NCBI GenBank assembly: GCA_039707465.1 | Contig: CM077644.1 | Span: 201,473,962 to 201,537,961, forward strand | Source of the DNA: Rhabdophis nuchalis | Taxonomy: Eukaryota; Chordata; Lepidosauria; Squamata; Natricidae | DNA length: 64,000 nucleotides | Direction: 5' to 3' | Part shown: piece by piece, positions 63,191 through 64,000 of the stretch | Layout: each line of letters opens with the position of its first letter | How positions within the stretch are numbered: position 1 is the stretch's first letter | The notes under the pieces: generated by a model | Database searches by the model: none | What the model saw: only the letters and a program-made list of their open reading frames with translations | Told to the model about the DNA's origin: nothing | Program-made: the position numbers and the translations under genes

Positions 63191-64000
63191 TATTATTATT
63201 ATTGTGGTTGGTCTGGTTCAACCGACTAGCAATTTTCAAGTCCCATTGCTAGAAAATGTTTAGTTTAAATTTACCACTTTTCCAACTGCCATTGTTTGTA
63301 ATCAGTGTTGCATCTAAGAAATTGGAGCATGAACTGGGCATCACAGCTCAGGAGAGCAATCATTGACAATACAATACGGAGGCAGAAACCTCCCAAGAAA
63401 AATGTTGCAAAAACATATAATCAGAAATTGTGGACAAGAGTTGGGATGGAATGAATAAGATCTATATCTATAAACAATGTAAAACATATATACATAGCAC
63501 CAAACATTAAAAAAATTAAATAAACACAAGAAATCTCTGATTTCAATAATAGATAGTTCTGGCTTATGTTGGTAGTAAACAGAATTCAGTAGGCAAAATT
63601 CATTTCATATTAAATGTATGCTGAGAAATATCTCATACAGTCCAATAAACATGTTTTATTTTTATTGTTGTAAGTAATTACTACTTGTTAATTAGTTAAC
63701 AATCACAGCTAACTTCAGTTTTTGCTGATAGTAAAGTAGTAAGGAGGAACCCACTTGGAGAGAGCCTGGATTCTAATAATACTATATCTAGATAAAACTG
63801 AAATATTACCTAATTGTGTAGAATAAAAGATCCCATTTTTAAAGTACCATGGCAGCCCTTATTAACACAAGCCTGCACACCATTTGGTGATTCACTTTAT
63901 ACATAGACAAAAAGCAAGCAAACCGGCAGATCGTGAACAAATAGCTATGGAAATACAATAGCAATAATCAAAAGGGCTTTAAGATCTTTTAAGTACAATG
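63191..64000. other. LIX1: LIX1 intron 5 to window end
   Basis: AT-rich. No exon 6 of LIX1 is visible and no repeat is recognised. Confidence 0.5.

Overview
This is vertebrate nuclear DNA, almost certainly from a squamate reptile and most likely a snake. The genes have split coding sequence with GT-AG introns. The repeat mix is squamate-like: CR1/L2-group LINEs, BovB (RTE) fragments, a LINE-1 3' fragment, tRNA-derived Sauria-type SINEs, many small hAT and other terminal-inverted-repeat elements, and heavy microsatellite content, including an (AATAG)n run on a LINE tail that is known as a snake signature. There are no operons, ribosome-binding sites or bacterial features, so bacterial-style open reading frames in the window are mostly chance or repeat-derived.

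Three genes are visible. On the minus strand, four phase-compatible exons (8274 down to 1577) encode part of a coiled-coil protein I do not recognise. Its promoter is probably the CpG-rich segment near 14.8-15.2 kb. On the plus strand, RIOK2 is complete in ten coding exons (15269-25781), giving 548 residues, with the catalytic Lys123, Asp228 and Asp246 in place. Downstream on the plus strand, LIX1 begins at 32636 and five coding exons are present (to 62693; 187 residues). Its 3' end lies beyond the window. RIOK2 followed by LIX1 in the same orientation is, as I recall, the order in other amniotes.

Layout: 1-906 is a hairpin, a GA-rich microsatellite and remnants of inverted-repeat elements. 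906-14800 is the minus-strand gene and its introns, with SINEs, a ~1.3 kb CTAC-rich minisatellite, CR1 and LINE-1. 14801-15268 is a shared CpG-rich promoter region. 15269-25781 is RIOK2. 25782-32635 is intergenic, with a 1.1 kb hAT element, a possible LTR and a pogo/Tigger-like element carrying a CTCF-like motif. 32636-64000 is LIX1 with very large, transposon-rich introns, including a LINE reverse-transcriptase copy at 57.2-59.1 kb.

I found no clearly novel molecular system. The most notable non-gene signals are three long hairpins (one a perfect 135-bp palindrome with a palindromic 8-bp target duplication), two CTCF-like motifs flanking RIOK2, RFX X-box-like motifs, a repeated anonymous intronic segment, and the unidentified coiled-coil gene. 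All assignments are by eye; family names for transposons are from recall of consensus features, not from a search.
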